From Marinilabilia rubra (GTDB lineage: Bacteria; Bacteroidota; Bacteroidia; Bacteroidales; Marinilabiliaceae), in the NCBI RefSeq assembly GCF_003121985.1, contig NZ_QEWP01000010.1, forward strand, positions 62,001 through 126,000: a stretch of 64,000 nucleotides of DNA, read 5' to 3'. The notes beneath the pieces were generated by a model. The model was not told where the DNA came from, did not search any database, and worked only from the letters and a program-made list of their open reading frames with translations. Position numbers and translations under genes: made by a program. The first letter of the stretch is position 1; every line of letters starts with the position of its first letter. Positions 62,680 through 64,000 of this stretch are shown here, in pieces.

Positions 62680-62977
62680 CGGTTTTTATTTAGTCTTGCC
62701 AAAATTAGTGTTTTTTGAACGACTAATGCCAGTGTGTACGAACACTTCCGGGTTTTAGTTTTTGTAGGGTGAAAGTTGAAGGTGCTTATTGTTAAGTTTT
62801 TGTGAAACAGGATCTCACTTTAGGTGATTTGCCTCACCTTTTTACGGTGATGAGAATCACCACCCGGGGGTAATGAGCATCACCTGCGATATTGAACCCC
62901 TCATTTGCCGTCCGGCGTATACTGCTTAGAAAAAAACGATTCCGCATTTTTTGATATAACCAAATAACCAGTATCAC
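62680..62977. promoter_or_regulatory. Divergent promoter region between hybrid kinase and cheW
   Basis: 298 bp between divergent starts. Its main feature is the three-unit palindrome array at 62823-62884 (listed separately). The rest is AT-rich at both edges, as expected for two promoters, but I cannot place -33/-7 boxes securely. Confidence 0.5.
62823..62884. promoter_or_regulatory. Array of three 16-bp palindromic operators, 23-bp spacing
   Basis: Units GGTGATTTGCCTCACC (62823-62838), GGTGATGAGAATCACC (62846-62861) and GGTAATGAGCATCACC (62869-62884) share GGTrAT at the left and TCACC at the right, so each is a dyad, and starts are exactly 23 bp apart with 7-bp spacers of unrelated sequence. 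Two turns of the helix per step would put bound dimers on about the same face. The right end lies 93 bp before the cheW start and the left end 143 bp before the kinase start, so a regulator bound here could act on both. Confidence 0.65.
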
Positions 62978-63499
62978 ATGGATGAAAAACGACAAAAAAA
63001 GAACATCTCTTATCTCTCGTTTTATTTGGGAGATGAAATTTTTGCACTTCACGTGAGTAAAGTGCATAAAATTTTGGAGATGATGCCAATCACCGTGGTG
63101 CCCCATACACCCGATTTCATGAAGGGGGTCATCAATTTGAGAGGCAAAGTGCTGCCCGTAATTGACACCCGCAAAAAGTTTGGGATGCCTGCTGTGGAGG
63201 CCACCAAAAAGACCTGTCTGTTGGTAACTGAGGCCAATATCGGTCAGGATGAAATCATGGTTTGTCTGTTGGTGGATTCTGTGCAGTCGGTATTAAAGCT
63301 TGATGATGAAGAAGTTCTGCCTCCTCCGGGTATTGGCAGTAAATACCAGTCAGATTTCATGACCGGTATGGCCAGGGTTAAGGAGAAATTTATCATGGTG
63401 TTGGATATTGACAAAGTCATGTCTTCCGATGAGCTGCTTAACCTGAGTGAAATTAAAAATGCAATCAATAAAACCGAACAAAAACCTGTTGAAAAATAA
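62978..63499 (+). CDS. cheW: CheW-like chemotaxis coupling protein
   Basis: 173 residues of the CheW fold: YLSFYLGDEIFALHVSKVHKIL at the start, then VVPHTPDFMKGVINLRGKVLPVIDTRKKFGMP (the receptor/CheA coupling loop, here in parts) and VLLVDSV-like text VCLLVDSVQSVLKL. It links chemoreceptors to the CheA kinase. The C-terminus has a charged tail past the domain (about 155-173). The chemoreceptor gene follows 6 bp later, so the two are one operon; cheA is not in the window. Confidence 0.93.
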   Translation: MDEKRQKKNISYLSFYLGDEIFALHVSKVHKILEMMPITVVPHTPDFMKGVINLRGKVLPVIDTRKKFGMPAVEATKKTCLLVTEANIGQDEIMVCLLVDSVQSVLKLDDEEVLPPPGIGSKYQSDFMTGMARVKEKFIMVLDIDKVMSSDELLNLSEIKNAINKTEQKPVEK

Positions 63500-63505
63500 A
63501 TAACT

Positions 63506-64000
63506 ATGAATTGGAAAAATCTTAAAATAGGTCAGAAGCTGGGGCTTGGTTTTGGCTCTTTAATAGCTATTTCTGCGATAATAGGACTAATCGCTGTTAT
63601 CAATATGTCGCGTGTTACGACAAAATCAACTTATCTGGCCGAAGAGTATGTGCCTGAGGTTGAGTTGGCCAATAAAATAGAGCGGTTTTCTTTATTGACC
63701 ATGTACAACAATCGGGGGTATGGTTTTACTGAAGATGAAACTTTTCTTAATAAGGGAAATAATTATCTTCAGATGGTGAAGCGTGAACTGGCTAATGCTG
63801 AAGATCTTGCCAATAAATCTACTCAGTTGGTGAAGTTGAAAGAATCTGTTGGCGAAACGCAGTTGTCTCTTCAGAACTATGAAAATCTGGTGAATAAAAC
63901 AGTCCGGCAGAATGAGACCCTTGCAAATTTGAGAAATAATATGGATGAAGCAGCTGACGGTTTTGTTCAGAGCTGCAGTAATTACCTGAATTCTCAAAAC
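63506..64000 (+). CDS. Methyl-accepting chemotaxis protein, 3' truncated by window edge
   Basis: The frame from ATG 63506 is open to the last base (165 codons seen). It starts MNWKNLKIGQKLGLGFGSL and has a membrane helix at about residues 14-34 (LIAISAIIGLIAVINM), then a helical periplasmic sensor (about 35-165) of the four-helix-bundle type with several Asn-rich heptads, but the second membrane helix and the signalling domain lie outside. The KIGQKLGLGF start and its place right after cheW make an MCP near certain. Ligand unknown. Confidence 0.85.
   Translation, partial: MNWKNLKIGQKLGLGFGSLIAISAIIGLIAVINMSRVTTKSTYLAEEYVPEVELANKIERFSLLTMYNNRGYGFTEDETFLNKGNNYLQMVKRELANAEDLANKSTQLVKLKESVGETQLSLQNYENLVNKTVRQNETLANLRNNMDEAADGFVQSCSNYLNSQN

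Overview
The window is one contiguous stretch of a Bacteroidota chromosome, most likely a marine or sediment polysaccharide degrader. The signs are a hybrid two-component regulator with propeller sensor and AraC output, two SusC/SusD pairs, many lipoprotein and signal-peptide glycan enzymes, and Por/T9SS C-terminal sorting domains (YPNP motifs). A CheW plus chemoreceptor pair at the right edge would fit a Marinilabiliales/Prolixibacteraceae-like lineage; that placement is inference.

Positions 1-51059 form one large polysaccharide utilization locus (PUL), almost entirely on the + strand. In order it holds: the 3' part of the HTCS regulator; a 1.1 kb gap with palindromic repeats and a candidate 41-residue leader membrane peptide; SusC1/SusD1; SusC2/SusD2; three neighbouring proteins sharing a C-terminal carbohydrate-binding-like module (a GH128-like lipoprotein, a stand-alone module with T9SS tail, and a GH128-like enzyme with T9SS tail); two right-handed beta-helix proteins; a GH43 exo-galactanase-like lipoprotein; and four sulfatase genes, the second being a sulfatase-GH16 fusion. 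A GH2 beta-galactosidase and two more sulfatases follow. Then comes a block with visibly different codon use (GH2, GH36 alpha-galactosidase, a GH2-like enzyme, a clan GH-D-like enzyme, a sulfatase), and finally an eighth sulfatase.

All eight sulfatases carry the Cys-type C-x-P-S/T-R maturation motif. Taken together, beta- and alpha-galactosidases, a GH43 of the beta-1,3-galactanase type, GH16, GH128-like enzymes and eight sulfatases point to a heavily sulfated galactan, perhaps beta-1,3-linked with alpha-galactosyl branches. Agar and carrageenan are less likely because nothing here recognisably handles 3,6-anhydrogalactose. A plausible scheme is that T9SS-exported enzymes and binding modules cut at the surface, SusCD pairs import oligosaccharides, lipoprotein and periplasmic sulfatases and exo-enzymes finish degradation, and the HTCS senses a released oligosaccharide.

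Positions 51060-64000 are a different neighbourhood. They hold a palindromic mobile-element-like remnant and an orphan coding fragment, a Crp/Fnr regulator, a repeat-rich gap, an XRE-type regulator broken by an amber codon and divergent from a small HTH-like gene with a possible homopolymer frameshift, two large PAS-rich hybrid histidine kinases flanking a T9SS-exported nuclease/phosphatase, and a cheW-chemoreceptor operon. The gap between the last kinase and cheW holds three 16-bp palindromes spaced exactly 23 bp apart, the clearest candidate regulatory array in the window. No rRNA, tRNA, CRISPR array or intact transposase was seen.
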